Under the pieces are notes generated by a model, which did not search any database, had not been told where the DNA came from, and was given only the letters and a program-made list of their open reading frames with translations. Below are positions 1 to 7,458 of a DNA stretch of 13,990 nt, one piece after another. This stretch comes from CAZGCA01 sp964524145 (GTDB taxonomy: Bacteria > Hydrogenedentota > CAZGCA01). The stretch covers positions 1-13,990 of the forward strand of contig CAZGCA010000112.1 of NCBI GenBank assembly GCA_964524145.1. Direction: 5' to 3'. Made by a program: the position numbers and the translations under genes. Each line of letters starts with the position of its first letter. Positions within the stretch are counted from its first letter, which is position 1.

Positions 1-404
1 CCCTGCGCATCGACCACCTCGATATGGTCGCGCATGCCAAGCAGAATATCGCCGTCGGCGGCTACGGCAATACAGTCAGGTGTGTTGGTCAGAGAGATGC
101 GCCGTAACTCGGCACCGTCGAGATCGAAGACTACGATCGTGTCGTCGCCCGCCACATAGATCTTCTTATCCGGAGCCGCAGCGAGAGCCGTTACACGCTC
201 GAGTCCCGGTGTCAGCCTCGCTGTCTCACGGAAGATGATCTGTGCGGGGTCAACCTCTTCGAATTTCCCGAGGTCATACCGCAACGCCGGTCCGGGTTCA
301 GGCCGTTTATCGCTGATCAGCAAGAGCGCAACCAGCACGGCCAGCACCACCACGGCGGCACCCCAGATCGAAGAAGGTATCAGCTTCTTCTCAGCGTCAC
401 TCAT
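1..404 (-). CDS. Membrane-anchored NHL/WD-like beta-propeller protein (partial, N-terminal part only)
   Basis: The reverse strand from ATG at 404 stays open to the window edge (134 codons plus two bases), so the C-terminus is missing. The product starts MSDAEKKLIPSSIWGA, followed by a hydrophobic run at residues about 13-30 (VVVLAVLVALLLI), which reads as an uncleaved N-terminal membrane anchor. From about residue 70 come short beta-type repeats (VTALAAAPDKKIYVAGDD, then TIVVFDLDGAELRRI, then DCIAVAADGDILLGM) resembling NHL or WD-like propeller blades. It lacks the W-P-Q-W-R-G opening of its neighbours, so it is a different propeller subfamily. Only three bases separate the upstream gene's stop from this ATG, which suggests co-transcription and translational coupling. 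The reading frame is clear; the ligand or role is unknown. Confidence 0.8.
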   Translation of the reverse strand, partial: MSDAEKKLIPSSIWGAAVVVLAVLVALLLISDKRPEPGPALRYDLGKFEEVDPAQIIFRETARLTPGLERVTALAAAPDKKIYVAGDDTIVVFDLDGAELRRISLTNTPDCIAVAADGDILLGMRDHIEVVDAQ

Positions 405-407
405 AGT

Positions 408-1877
408 CTAGGCATTTCCACTGGCGGCAGCGACGTCGATGCACACCATCTTCTTCGAATCCCGCATCAGCATCCGGCCGTTGGCGATCGCCAGCGGCCC
501 CCACGCATCATGCCCGTCCAGGATCCGCGCCTCGTCGAGTTGGGTGTACTCGTTGCGGCCAAGCTCGAGCATAGTCAGCACGCCGTCGTCGCTCAAGACG
601 TAGAACTTGCCGTCGGCCAGCAAAAACGGACCCAACCCGAACCGCTTGGCCTGTCCACTCGACCAGACGAGCCCTCCATCGGTGTCATAACAGACGAACT
701 GTCCTCGTAATGCGCCGGCATCTTTCGGCATGATAGCATAGAGCAGCCCATCGTGATAGATCGGCGTCTGCTGTTCGCACGCCAGCCCCTCTTTTGGCAG
801 TTGCTTGAAGAGAACGTCCGCGGAGAACGCGCCGTCCTGTCTTTCGACCCGCACCATCATGTTACCCCCGCCGTAACCGGCGGTGAGCAGTATCTTGCCA
901 TCGCCCAGATGGACGGGCGACGGCGCGACGACACGCGTGTTCCACGGCACTTCCCAGAGCAGTTCGCCGGTGCGCTCGCCGTCGGCCGCCACACCGACCG
1001 TCGCCCCAAGCGCGCAGTACACATACATTCTCGTCCCGGCGATTGTCATGGGTATGATGGACGAATGCGACATGTTCCATCCGTTCGGATTCGGTGTTTT
1101 CCAGACCACCGAGCCCGTCTCGCAGTCCACCGCCATCATCAGCGTCTCCGGACCGCCGGGCGCGATAATGACCTGGTCGCCGTCTATCAAAGGACACTGG
1201 CCGGCATACCACAACGGCTCGGTCGTTCCGTACTCTTTCTGCAGGTCGATGCCCCAGCGGAACTCGCCTGTCATCGAATCGAGACACACAACGTGACACC
1301 GCGGCCCGATCGTCACAATGTGCTTCTCCGTAACGGCGGGAATCGTCCGGGACAGGCCATGGTTGCGTTTCAGAGGAACTTTATAGAACCGGCGCCATAG
1401 CTCTTTGCCGTCAGCCAACGAGAAACAGCGTAATGCGTCGGCCCGGACTGTTTCGTCGTAGTCGAGCACGTAGACGCGGCCGTTGAGTATGACGGGAGCC
1501 GCGTGGCCTTCGCCAAGGTCAACGGACCAGAGGATTTCGGGACCGCTTTCTCCCCACGAGTCAGCCAGCGGAATGCCGTCCTTGCAGATGTTGTCAAAGT
1601 CGGGGCCGCGAAACCGCGTCCACGCGCCCGGAATGTCGGCGGGAACGCCGTCAAACTGTTGGAAGATGCCCCGCAGATCGATGGGTTGGTCACGCGTTTC
1701 GAGCGTAGCGGGCCGCCCGTCTGTTCCCGGCAGGTTCACGGTAAGGTCGGCCGCGGGATCGTAGGAGAACCAGCGAGTGAGAAAGAAGAGGGCCGTTCCC
1801 GCGCTGAGAAGCAACGTGACGATGAAAAGCCCCCTGTTACCCGCAGCACCATTCATGACAGTTGACTCTGTTCTCAT
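408..1877 (-). CDS. Membrane-anchored PQQ-like (BamB-like) beta-propeller protein
   Basis: The product is about 489 residues. It has an N-terminal hydrophobic segment at residues about 16-33 (GLFIVTLLLSAGTALFFL) without an obvious cleavage site, then a linker of about 50 residues, then the family opening WTRFRGPDFDN near residue 86. PQQ-like blade ends of the D-x-x-T-G-x-x-x-W type recur: ADGKELW, DSMTGEFRW, DCETGSVVW, RTGELLW, TDGGLVW. The length suits an eight-bladed BamB-like propeller and is well short of a PQQ dehydrogenase, so an enzymatic role is unlikely. It probably sits in the periplasm tethered to the inner membrane. The start is uncertain: ATG 1877, ATG 1856 and a GTG at 1928 all keep the anchor, and none has a strong ribosome binding site. 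It lies downstream of the propeller gene ending at 1961 and three bases before the next gene, so it is probably in that operon. Confidence 0.85.
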   Translation of the reverse strand: MRTESTVMNGAAGNRGLFIVTLLLSAGTALFFLTRWFSYDPAADLTVNLPGTDGRPATLETRDQPIDLRGIFQQFDGVPADIPGAWTRFRGPDFDNICKDGIPLADSWGESGPEILWSVDLGEGHAAPVILNGRVYVLDYDETVRADALRCFSLADGKELWRRFYKVPLKRNHGLSRTIPAVTEKHIVTIGPRCHVVCLDSMTGEFRWGIDLQKEYGTTEPLWYAGQCPLIDGDQVIIAPGGPETLMMAVDCETGSVVWKTPNPNGWNMSHSSIIPMTIAGTRMYVYCALGATVGVAADGERTGELLWEVPWNTRVVAPSPVHLGDGKILLTAGYGGGNMMVRVERQDGAFSADVLFKQLPKEGLACEQQTPIYHDGLLYAIMPKDAGALRGQFVCYDTDGGLVWSSGQAKRFGLGPFLLADGKFYVLSDDGVLTMLELGRNEYTQLDEARILDGHDAWGPLAIANGRMLMRDSKKMVCIDVAAASGNA

Positions 1878-1960
1878 AACGCCAGTTGCTGCCTCGAGAC
1901 GTTGTGCCGGCCAGTGCCGGACGGTCACAGCACGACTATGGTATCGAGCGCGGCTCCGTA

Positions 1961-3280
1961 TCAGGGATTCTTGAGGTCAACGCATTTCATCTCGCGCTGG
2001 TTTCGGGCGAGCAGCTTGCCTTGTGACAGCGCCATAGGCGACCACATCTTGCTTCCGGAAAACAGTTTGGCCTTGGCCAGTTCCCTGTAGCCTTCAGGGG
2101 AGGGATCGACCAAGTGCAACGTGCCCTTCTTGCCCTCGAGCGCGATGATAATCCCGTCCGCAAACAGCAGGTTGCCCCGCTCGAAGATCGGCAGCCCTCT
2201 TGTTTCTTTCGTACGCCACAGCACGTTTCCGTCCAGGGTCATGCAGAGCATACCGTCCATACGCTCGTTCGAGTTGCTGTTAAGATAGAGATGGTTCTCG
2301 TGGAGTATAGGCTGATGAATCTGGCTGCCGCATTCTTGCATGTCCAGTTGGAACAGCTCTTTGACGGCAAACTCGTTGCCGCTGGCTGTGACCTGAATCA
2401 TAACAGAGCCAGCCTTGTAGCCTCCGGTAACAAACAGCCGGTCGCCGGGCAACTGCATGGGGAAGGGAATTGGAATCTTGCACGACCATCCTTCGTATGT
2501 CCACAAGATCGTGCCGTCTTCCAGCGAGATTCCGGCCACTTTCCCGGACAGTTTCTCTCCCCCATTGTCTCCGTCTTTCGGCGTTTTGCCCTGAGGAGCG
2601 ATCATCACAAGTTGCTTCCGGCCGCCCAGCGTTACAACGGCGGGCGAACAGTAGCCGGGACCGCCCAGCTGCTTGGACCGCCACACTTCGGTGCCCGTTG
2701 CGGCGTCAAGCGCGACCACATACGCGCTGGGCCCCTGTGGCGCAACGATGAGGTGATTCTCGTGCAACACCGGGTTCTGGCCAACTCCCCAGTTTGACTT
2801 CCTCCCGTCGAAATCTTTCAACAGATGCTTCCGCCACACCAGCTTGTGTGTTTTCCGGTCCACGCACGTCAGGTCGCCCATCATCCCGATCGAGTACACG
2901 TAGTCCGCGCTCACGGTAGGGGTGCCGCGCGACCCGTTATGCCCGACCTTGCCCGGCGCGTCATAGGCGTACGTCCACAACTCCTTGCCGGTGGTGAAAT
3001 CCAGGCACCGGAGCACGTCCTGTTTGTTATCGACCCGGTCGAGAACATACACCTCATTGTCGACCACCGCAGGCCCGCCAAACCCGGGGCCGAGGCGGAC
3101 GGACCATAAGACTTTGGGGCCTTTCTCGGGCCATGTGCGCGACAGCCCCCGCTCGAGTGAACGCCCGTCACGATTCACCCCCTGGAACTGCGGCCAATCC
3201 GCGATGGCGTGCGTACACGCCGCCAGTACGAACACGACAACCACAGACCTGATACTACCCAACACCGTTCTGCTCTTCAC
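1961..3280 (-). CDS. Secreted or lipid-anchored PQQ-like (BamB-like) beta-propeller protein
   Basis: The product is 439 residues from a GTG start at 3280. Residues 1-28 form a signal peptide with basic residues, a VVVVFVLAAC core, then THAIA-DWPQFQG. LAAC at 19-22 fits a lipobox, while AIA before DW fits signal peptidase I; the sequence does not decide between them. The opening DWPQFQGVNRDG is typical of planctomycete-type BamB-like proteins. Blade ends include DFTTGKELW, DRKTHKLVW, DAATGTEVW, LEDGTILW and LDGNVLW. Upstream in-frame ATG 3286 and GTG 3307 exist, but AAAGGAG at 3288-3294 sits only one base from ATG 3286 and seven from GTG 3280, favouring the GTG. It is the first gene of a likely three-gene operon running left, behind a promoter at 3428-3456. 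Ligand unknown. Confidence 0.9.
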   Translation of the reverse strand: MKSRTVLGSIRSVVVVFVLAACTHAIADWPQFQGVNRDGRSLERGLSRTWPEKGPKVLWSVRLGPGFGGPAVVDNEVYVLDRVDNKQDVLRCLDFTTGKELWTYAYDAPGKVGHNGSRGTPTVSADYVYSIGMMGDLTCVDRKTHKLVWRKHLLKDFDGRKSNWGVGQNPVLHENHLIVAPQGPSAYVVALDAATGTEVWRSKQLGGPGYCSPAVVTLGGRKQLVMIAPQGKTPKDGDNGGEKLSGKVAGISLEDGTILWTYEGWSCKIPIPFPMQLPGDRLFVTGGYKAGSVMIQVTASGNEFAVKELFQLDMQECGSQIHQPILHENHLYLNSNSNERMDGMLCMTLDGNVLWRTKETRGLPIFERGNLLFADGIIIALEGKKGTLHLVDPSPEGYRELAKAKLFSGSKMWSPMALSQGKLLARNQREMKCVDLKNP

Positions 3281-3287
3281 AAACATT

Positions 3288-3294
3288 CTCCTTT
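3288..3294 (-). promoter_or_regulatory. Ribosome binding site that selects the GTG start at 3280
   Basis: On the minus strand AAAGGAG is followed by seven bases and GTG, a canonical spacing. An in-frame ATG at 3286 is one base from the same motif, too close to use it well. Confidence 0.55.
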
Positions 3295-3427
3295 GCAGCC
3301 TCTGCACGTGCCGGCCGCGTGTTCCGGCCTTTGCGAGCGTGCACGAGTCCCACTCATTTGTAACGTGGTTTTCCCGATGCGTATTCCTTAGATCGCGGCA
3401 AAGACTAAGTCTCTGCTACCCATATAT

Positions 3428-3456
3428 ATTGTATCGTGCCTGGGATGATAGTTCAA
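3428..3456 (-). promoter_or_regulatory. Sigma70-type promoter for the left propeller operon
   Basis: Read on the minus strand, TTGAAC (3456-3451) is followed by exactly 17 bases and TACAAT (3433-3428). This places transcription start near 3421, giving a leader of about 140 bases before the GTG at 3280. No comparable motif was seen closer to the gene. Confidence 0.55.
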
Positions 3457-3534
3457 GCTGCTGGATATGCAGGAGGTGAGATTCCAACAGGCGCGGCGAC
3501 ATGTCACGCCCAGGCGTCGAGACCTCGTGCCGTG

Positions 3535-3551
3535 AAACGGTGAGTGTCCAC
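3535..3551. repeat. Degenerate inverted copy of the GGGACAGTCACC end sequence
   Basis: AAACGGTGAGTGTCCAC matches the reverse complement of 4827-4843 at 15 of 17 positions, so the ankyrin gene lies between two outward-facing copies. The core relates to the perfect inverted repeats around the transposase remnant near 13400 and 13740. With two mismatches in so short a word, chance is possible. Confidence 0.4.
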
Positions 3552-3574
3552 ATCTACCCTCTCGGGATAGGTGG
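3548..3574. terminator. Hairpin downstream of the ankyrin gene, possible terminator
   Basis: CCAC, then CTACCC, a TCTC loop, GGG-A-TAG and GTGG pair into an interrupted stem of about ten base pairs. It lies about 75 bases beyond the stop of the minus-strand ankyrin gene, which fits a transcription end, but there is no T-run after it, so a factor-independent terminator is not shown. Confidence 0.25.
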
Positions 3575-3646
3575 GCGTCTTGCCTCGGAATATGCAGCGG
3601 CATGATGGCGGGCGCTAAGTTGCGTGTATGCCGCGCGATCCCTGAA

Positions 3647-4741
3647 TCAGAACCCCGGTAGCGATCTGCCCCATGATACAAGTCTCAACTCTTCGGTGAA
3701 GCGTTGTATGGCCCTTGACACAAGGTCAGTGTTTCTCTCTTGTTTGACTAATTCGGCAATCCGCAATCTGTTCCTATCGTCAAGGCGAAATGAGGTCTTG
3801 CTCTCGGACAGCAGAATCTGAGAGTCCTGTGGAAGATTCAGAGTGGCGGCTACACACGCGAGGTAGATGAAGGAGGAAAACTCGATGTACTTCCGGTTAC
3901 GGGTCTGAAGGCTACAACTATGCATCCATGCGCACACGGCATCTTTCAGGTTCCCCTTAGCGAATTCAACATCACCCAATTTGTCGAGTACAGGGATCTT
4001 GCTTTTGCAGCATACTAGCCCTCGACGCAGAGCCTCCTTCTTCTGCTGGTATTCCTTCTCAAGAATGGCTACCCAGCAACATGCTGCGGCGAAGTCCAGA
4101 TGTTTCTTCCAGAACTTACGCGCCAAGCGAAGTCTCTTGGCTCTGTCTCCACCAGATTGCATAATCGGTTGCGCCTCTTTCATCGTACGAATGTCACGTG
4201 CATCATCTTTCTCTTCAAAGCCCGAGCTGGGAGTTCTCAAGAAGTGGCAGATGGTAAACTCTCCCCCTTGGGCTAGAAGAAGATTGATGATTGGCTGCTC
4301 AGGGCGGCGAAACATGAGTTCATCGAGCGCCGTTTCACCATTTGCCGCTCTGGCGTTTATTTTGGCCCCATGCTGAAGGAGAAGTCTGATTAGCGGTTCC
4401 GTATTAGCGCAATGAAGAACCGGTGTGTCTCGCTCGCCGACGTTTGGGTCCGCCCCTCTGTCGAGCAGCTCTCTCGCGATATCTTCCTCGTGCAAGCGAA
4501 TTGCCCTGCCTAGGGGAAGCGCCCCGCGCGCAGACAGAGCGTTTGGATCAGCACCATTATCCAGGAGAAGTCTCACACAGGCCAACGCTCCTTGCTCACA
4601 CGCCATAGCTCCCTCCTGGCAGGCTATATGGAGGGGGGCGTCACCGGCTTCATTCTTAAGACTTGCCAAACACGGGTCTTCGTCGAGCAGTTGCTTTGTC
4701 CGCACCGCATCTCCCGCGCTCACTGCTTCATGGATAGTCAT
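3647..4741 (-). CDS. Ankyrin-repeat protein with a C-terminal TPR-like helical region
   Basis: The product is 364 residues from ATG 4741, preceded by AAAGG at seven-base spacing. Residues 1-160 hold about four to five ankyrin repeats, with hallmarks GDAPLHIACQEG, VRLLLDNGADPNA, ARELLDRGADPNV, IRLLLQHGAKINAR and NGETALDEL. The second repeat carries a seven-residue tandem duplication (EGAMACE then QGALACV). From about residue 195 the chain is helical and resembles tetratricopeptide hairpins (AKRLRLARKFWKKHLDFAAACCWVAI in part, then LDKLGDVEFAKGNLKDAVCAW). No signal peptide or membrane segment is seen, so it should be cytoplasmic, most likely a protein-binding scaffold. It is transcribed leftward and stands alone, with more than 300 bases on both sides. 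Its codon use looks less GC-rich than the propellers. Partner unknown. Confidence 0.85.
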   Translation of the reverse strand: MTIHEAVSAGDAVRTKQLLDEDPCLASLKNEAGDAPLHIACQEGAMACEQGALACVRLLLDNGADPNALSARGALPLGRAIRLHEEDIARELLDRGADPNVGERDTPVLHCANTEPLIRLLLQHGAKINARAANGETALDELMFRRPEQPIINLLLAQGGEFTICHFLRTPSSGFEEKDDARDIRTMKEAQPIMQSGGDRAKRLRLARKFWKKHLDFAAACCWVAILEKEYQQKKEALRRGLVCCKSKIPVLDKLGDVEFAKGNLKDAVCAWMHSCSLQTRNRKYIEFSSFIYLACVAATLNLPQDSQILLSESKTSFRLDDRNRLRIAELVKQERNTDLVSRAIQRFTEELRLVSWGRSLPGF

Positions 4742-4821
4742 GGCATGGCCTTTCCCGATTCAGCAGGAACCGACATTTGCCATATGACCCTGCCCCCGAC
4801 CATCACGAACTTGAAATTGTG

Positions 4822-4843
4822 AAATTGGGGACAGTCACCGTTT
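4822..4843. repeat. Orphan terminal repeat of the GGGACAGTCACC type
   Basis: AAATTGGGGACAGTCACCG followed by a T-run contains the 12-base core GGGACAGTCACC, which is identical to the core of the inverted repeats flanking the transposase remnant (13394-13421 and 13721-13748). No transposase is adjacent, so this is a solo or eroded element end. Confidence 0.55.
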
Positions 4844-4874
4844 TTCGCCCTGTTGTGTGGTATGGGGGACCTGT

Positions 4875-4952
4875 ATGCGTTTCTGCCCGCGTTGTGCACA
4901 CAAATTCCTCGACCTCAAGCTGGATGAGGATGCTTCTTCATTGAGTCTCTGA
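4875..4952 (+). pseudogene. Possible zinc-ribbon N-terminus remnant (CPRC motif)
   Basis: A 25-codon open frame reads MRFCPRCAHKF and continues DLKLDEDASSL before TGA. The start resembles the MRFCPRCG zinc-ribbon opening seen on some Nudix hydrolases and other small zinc-binding proteins, but the second cysteine pair and the body are absent. It sits inside repeat debris, so a truncated, dead fragment is more likely than a small functional gene. Chance is a real alternative. Confidence 0.25.
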
Positions 4953-5062
4953 GACCATCATACGCGGTGTGAGCAGATCAATCAACCCTGTTGTGTCGTC
5001 TCCTGTCAAGAAACGATGTCCCCATTTACCCGGGTACAGTGACCGGCATGATGATAAACTTG

Positions 5063-5998
5063 TTAGACATTGTTCCCTGTTCCATCGGCGGTCGACTCCA
5101 CCGTCTCTCCTAACGCCTTTTCGCACTCAATGCCAAGCCTGATCAGAAGCCCTGTTAAGTAGACGAACGATTCGACCTCATGCTGCGGAGGGCGCGGCAA
5201 AGGTTTGCCCTTTTCCTTCGCATGGCGAAAATCACAGCCATAATCTATGTACTCCTTGAGTATTTTCTTGAGTCTGTCTTTGTACTGCTTCGTGAGCCCC
5301 TTCAGCGCCTTGACAAACGGTTCTCTGTTGGCCGAGAGCTCCTTGTTGTTTCTCAAGACGTTTTGCGCCATGGCTTCGAGTGCTTCATATGCGTCAGTGA
5401 TAACATCTGGATAACGTTCTGGTTTCTGATGTCCTTCCAACATTTCCTTCAAGGCTTTGGCAAACGGCTCATAGACGTTTCTGTGTCCTGATCTTGATAA
5501 CCACAGCAAGTTCTTGTTAACCAGAGGCTCATCAAGCAGCGGGGATCCGGCCGGCCAGAACGCCCCGTCATTCCACCGAATCCCAATGTCTGTCTCGCTC
5601 TGCTTCAGACAATCTCGAATAAGTTTTTCAAGTTCATCTCGCAAAGGGCCTTCCGACATGACCCCATAGACAGCCTCCAGTGCTTTAAGGCAGCGCCAGA
5701 AATCTCCGTCCACAAGGCTTTCCAGACTATGCGCCTTATGCAATCGAACACTCAGTTTCTGCGCAACGGCGCGCTTAAGAGGGTAGATGAATGCATCATA
5801 TCGTGAATCCCCCCACCACGTGCCGGGGAGACGTGCCCTAGTTGGCGATGTCCTCATCTGACGCCGAACCCGTTCAAAGAAGTCCTCCCAGACTAGGTTC
5901 GCTACTTGTACGACAAAGCCTCGTCGCGCTTCTTCTTCATCAATCCCTAGCTCAGGAAACCGAATCCGAAAAGGTGGTCGGGTTGTCGCGTCGTCCAT
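5063..5998 (-). CDS. Hypothetical protein with an Abi/HEPN-like C-terminal region
   Basis: The product is 311 residues from ATG 5998, behind AGGGAGG at eight-base spacing. It is highly charged and mostly helical, with no signal peptide or membrane span, so it should be cytoplasmic. The C-terminal part (about 210-300) runs DAYEALEAMAQNVL, then KDRLKKILKEYIDYG, DFRHAKE and finally HEVESFVYLTGLLIRLG. That order resembles the C-terminal helical domain of some abortive-infection (Abi) and HEPN-type proteins, whose active site is R-x4-6-H; RLHKAH near residue 88 has that spacing, but no family assignment is secure. The N-terminal half has aromatic patches (NLVWEDFFERV, PGTWWGDSRYD) and is not recognised. 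It is a single gene with its own likely promoter (6063-6071). A defence role is inference only. Confidence 0.8.
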   Translation of the reverse strand: MDDATTRPPFRIRFPELGIDEEEARRGFVVQVANLVWEDFFERVRRQMRTSPTRARLPGTWWGDSRYDAFIYPLKRAVAQKLSVRLHKAHSLESLVDGDFWRCLKALEAVYGVMSEGPLRDELEKLIRDCLKQSETDIGIRWNDGAFWPAGSPLLDEPLVNKNLLWLSRSGHRNVYEPFAKALKEMLEGHQKPERYPDVITDAYEALEAMAQNVLRNNKELSANREPFVKALKGLTKQYKDRLKKILKEYIDYGCDFRHAKEKGKPLPRPPQHEVESFVYLTGLLIRLGIECEKALGETVESTADGTGNNV

Positions 5999-6062
5999 CG
6001 TAGCAGCCTCCCTTCGTGAGCGTTATTCTCCCGGATAAGGCCCAAGAACACGTCTTCACCCC

Positions 6063-6071
6063 AGTATAGCA
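6063..6071 (-). promoter_or_regulatory. Extended -10 promoter for the hypothetical gene at 5063-5998
   Basis: Read on the minus strand the bases are TGC-TATACT, an extended -10 element. The hexamer 17 bases upstream is poor, as is usual for extended -10 promoters. Transcription would start near 6056 and give a leader of about 58 bases. Confidence 0.4.
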
Positions 6072-6107
6072 CAAGTGGAACGCGATGCGCCGGACGGGAC
6101 CCATGAT

Positions 6108-6137
6108 TTGCAGGTTTCATGGCTTCTGGGATATACT
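6108..6137 (+). promoter_or_regulatory. Promoter for the rightward propeller gene
   Basis: TTGCAG, 18 bases, then TATACT (6132-6137) fits a moderate sigma70 promoter with a leader of about 80 bases before ATG 6224. It diverges from the minus-strand promoter at 6063-6071; the two -10 boxes are about 64 bases apart. Confidence 0.4.
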
Positions 6138-6223
6138 TTTGGTTGCCGTGTGGACCTCTTGCACGCGCGTCAGATGGGTGCCGGATGTTAGAGACAGTGA
6201 ATAACCTACGAGGAGAGAAGGAC

Positions 6224-7453
6224 ATGAAAAGGCTTGCAGCGATTGTCGTGATGGCGGTTTGTATTGCGGGAGCGGCTCACGCCGGGGACGTGACTCAGTT
6301 TCGCGGCCCCGAGAGAGACGGCCGATTTGAAGAATCCGGCCTGCTCAAAGCATGGCCGAAAGGAGGCCCGCCCGTTGTCTGGGCGGCCAAAGGGCTCGGA
6401 ACAGGGTATTCGTCGGTCTCGGTCGTGAACGGCACGATATACCTTACCGGGAAGGAGAAGGACGGTCAGGGCTATCTCTACCTTCTGGATCTCGATGGCA
6501 CCGTCAAGAAGAAGGTTGCCTACGGCAAAGAAACCGATGATAAGCAAGCGCCGATGTCTCGGTCCACACCGACCATCGACGGGGACCGCCTCTACCTGAC
6601 GTCGGGGTACGGTGTCGTAAGCTGTTTCCGGATTCCGGACGGAGCCAGGCTCTGGGAAGTGGATATGATGAAACGGTTCGGCGGCAAACTCCCCACATGG
6701 CACATCGCCGAATCGGTGCTGATCGACGATAATCGCGCGATATGCACGCCGGGCGGCAAGAACGCGAGCGTCGTGGCCTTAGACAAGATGACGGGCGATA
6801 CCGTTTGGACCAGCAAGGGGTTGAGCGACCCGACATCGTACTGTTCGGCGGTCATAGCTGAACACGGCGGCCGGCGGCTGCTCCTGACGATGACGGCAAA
6901 GCTTGTCGTTGGGCTCGATGCCGATACGGGCGAACTCCTGTGGACGCACGAGCACGAGACCAAGCATGACATCCACGCGGTCGCGCCGATATACCGCGAC
7001 GGTCTCGTCTTTTACACGGGCGGATACGGTTCGGGCAGCGGTGTGTTGGAACTGTCGCCCGATGCGACGAGCGTAACGCCGACGTGGAAGGATGAGACCC
7101 TCGATTGCCAGCATCACGGCGTTGTCTATCTCGACGGCTACCTTTACGGGACGGGGCATAAGACCAGCGAACTGGTCTGCCTCGAGATGAAGACCGGCAA
7201 CGTCATGTGGAGAACGAGAGATGTCCGGCAGGGCGCGACCGTCTTCGCGGACGGCATGCTCTATGTCTACGAAGGCCCGAGACGCGGCATCGTGAGCCTC
7301 GTCAAAGCTACTCCGTCAGGGTTCGAACGTACCGGCTCGTTCAAGGTCACCGAAGGGAGCGACAACCACTGGGCTCACCCGACTATCGCTCACGGACGAT
7401 TGTACATCCGTCACGGCGATGTTCTCATTGCCTACGATATTGCCGCGAAATAA
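6224..7453 (+). CDS. Secreted PQQ-like (BamB-like) beta-propeller protein
   Basis: The product is 409 residues. ATG 6224 is chosen because AGGAG lies eight bases upstream and because it gives a clean signal peptide (MKRLAAIVVMAVCIAGAAHA, cut before GDVTQFRG); an open frame extends upstream without such features. The opening VTQFRGPERDG is the family motif. Blade ends are IPDGARLW, DKMTGDTVW, DADTGELLW and EMKTGNVMW. SYCSAVIAEHGGRRLLL matches the mid-propeller segment that recurs in its paralogues. It is likely periplasmic. It is the only propeller gene here on the plus strand and converges on the next gene with only five bases between the two stop codons, so no separate terminator fits between them. 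Ligand unknown; catalysis is not expected at this length. Confidence 0.92.
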   Translation: MKRLAAIVVMAVCIAGAAHAGDVTQFRGPERDGRFEESGLLKAWPKGGPPVVWAAKGLGTGYSSVSVVNGTIYLTGKEKDGQGYLYLLDLDGTVKKKVAYGKETDDKQAPMSRSTPTIDGDRLYLTSGYGVVSCFRIPDGARLWEVDMMKRFGGKLPTWHIAESVLIDDNRAICTPGGKNASVVALDKMTGDTVWTSKGLSDPTSYCSAVIAEHGGRRLLLTMTAKLVVGLDADTGELLWTHEHETKHDIHAVAPIYRDGLVFYTGGYGSGSGVLELSPDATSVTPTWKDETLDCQHHGVVYLDGYLYGTGHKTSELVCLEMKTGNVMWRTRDVRQGATVFADGMLYVYEGPRRGIVSLVKATPSGFERTGSFKVTEGSDNHWAHPTIAHGRLYIRHGDVLIAYDIAAK

Positions 7454-7458
7454 GGGCT

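Larger units (their letters stand above)
3281..3646. other. Intergenic region between the left propeller operon and the ankyrin gene
   Basis: No convincing gene lies here. It contains the leftward promoter (3428-3456) and ribosome binding site, a degenerate transposon-end-like repeat (3535-3551) and a hairpin (3548-3574). A 97-codon open frame on the minus strand across most of it is rich in Arg, His and Cys, lacks any recognisable domain and is treated as chance. Confidence 0.6.
4742..5062. other. Intergenic region with transposon-end debris
   Basis: No complete gene is seen. It holds an orphan GGGGACAGTCACCG end (4827-4843), a possible CxxC gene fragment (4875-4952) and a decayed opposite end near 5017-5045 (TGTCCCCATTT and CAGTGACC). 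The arrangement suggests an eroded insertion of roughly 200 bases. Confidence 0.45.

Noticed and set aside
753..1400. A 215-codon plus-strand open frame opposite the anchored propeller gene
   Set aside because: It is a shadow of the real minus-strand gene, with Arg/His-rich chance composition and no domain.
3388..3681. A 97-codon open frame on the minus strand between the ankyrin gene and the left operon
   Set aside because: Arg/His/Cys-rich composition without domain or ribosome binding site; it overlaps the promoter and hairpin of the intergenic region and the end of the ankyrin gene.
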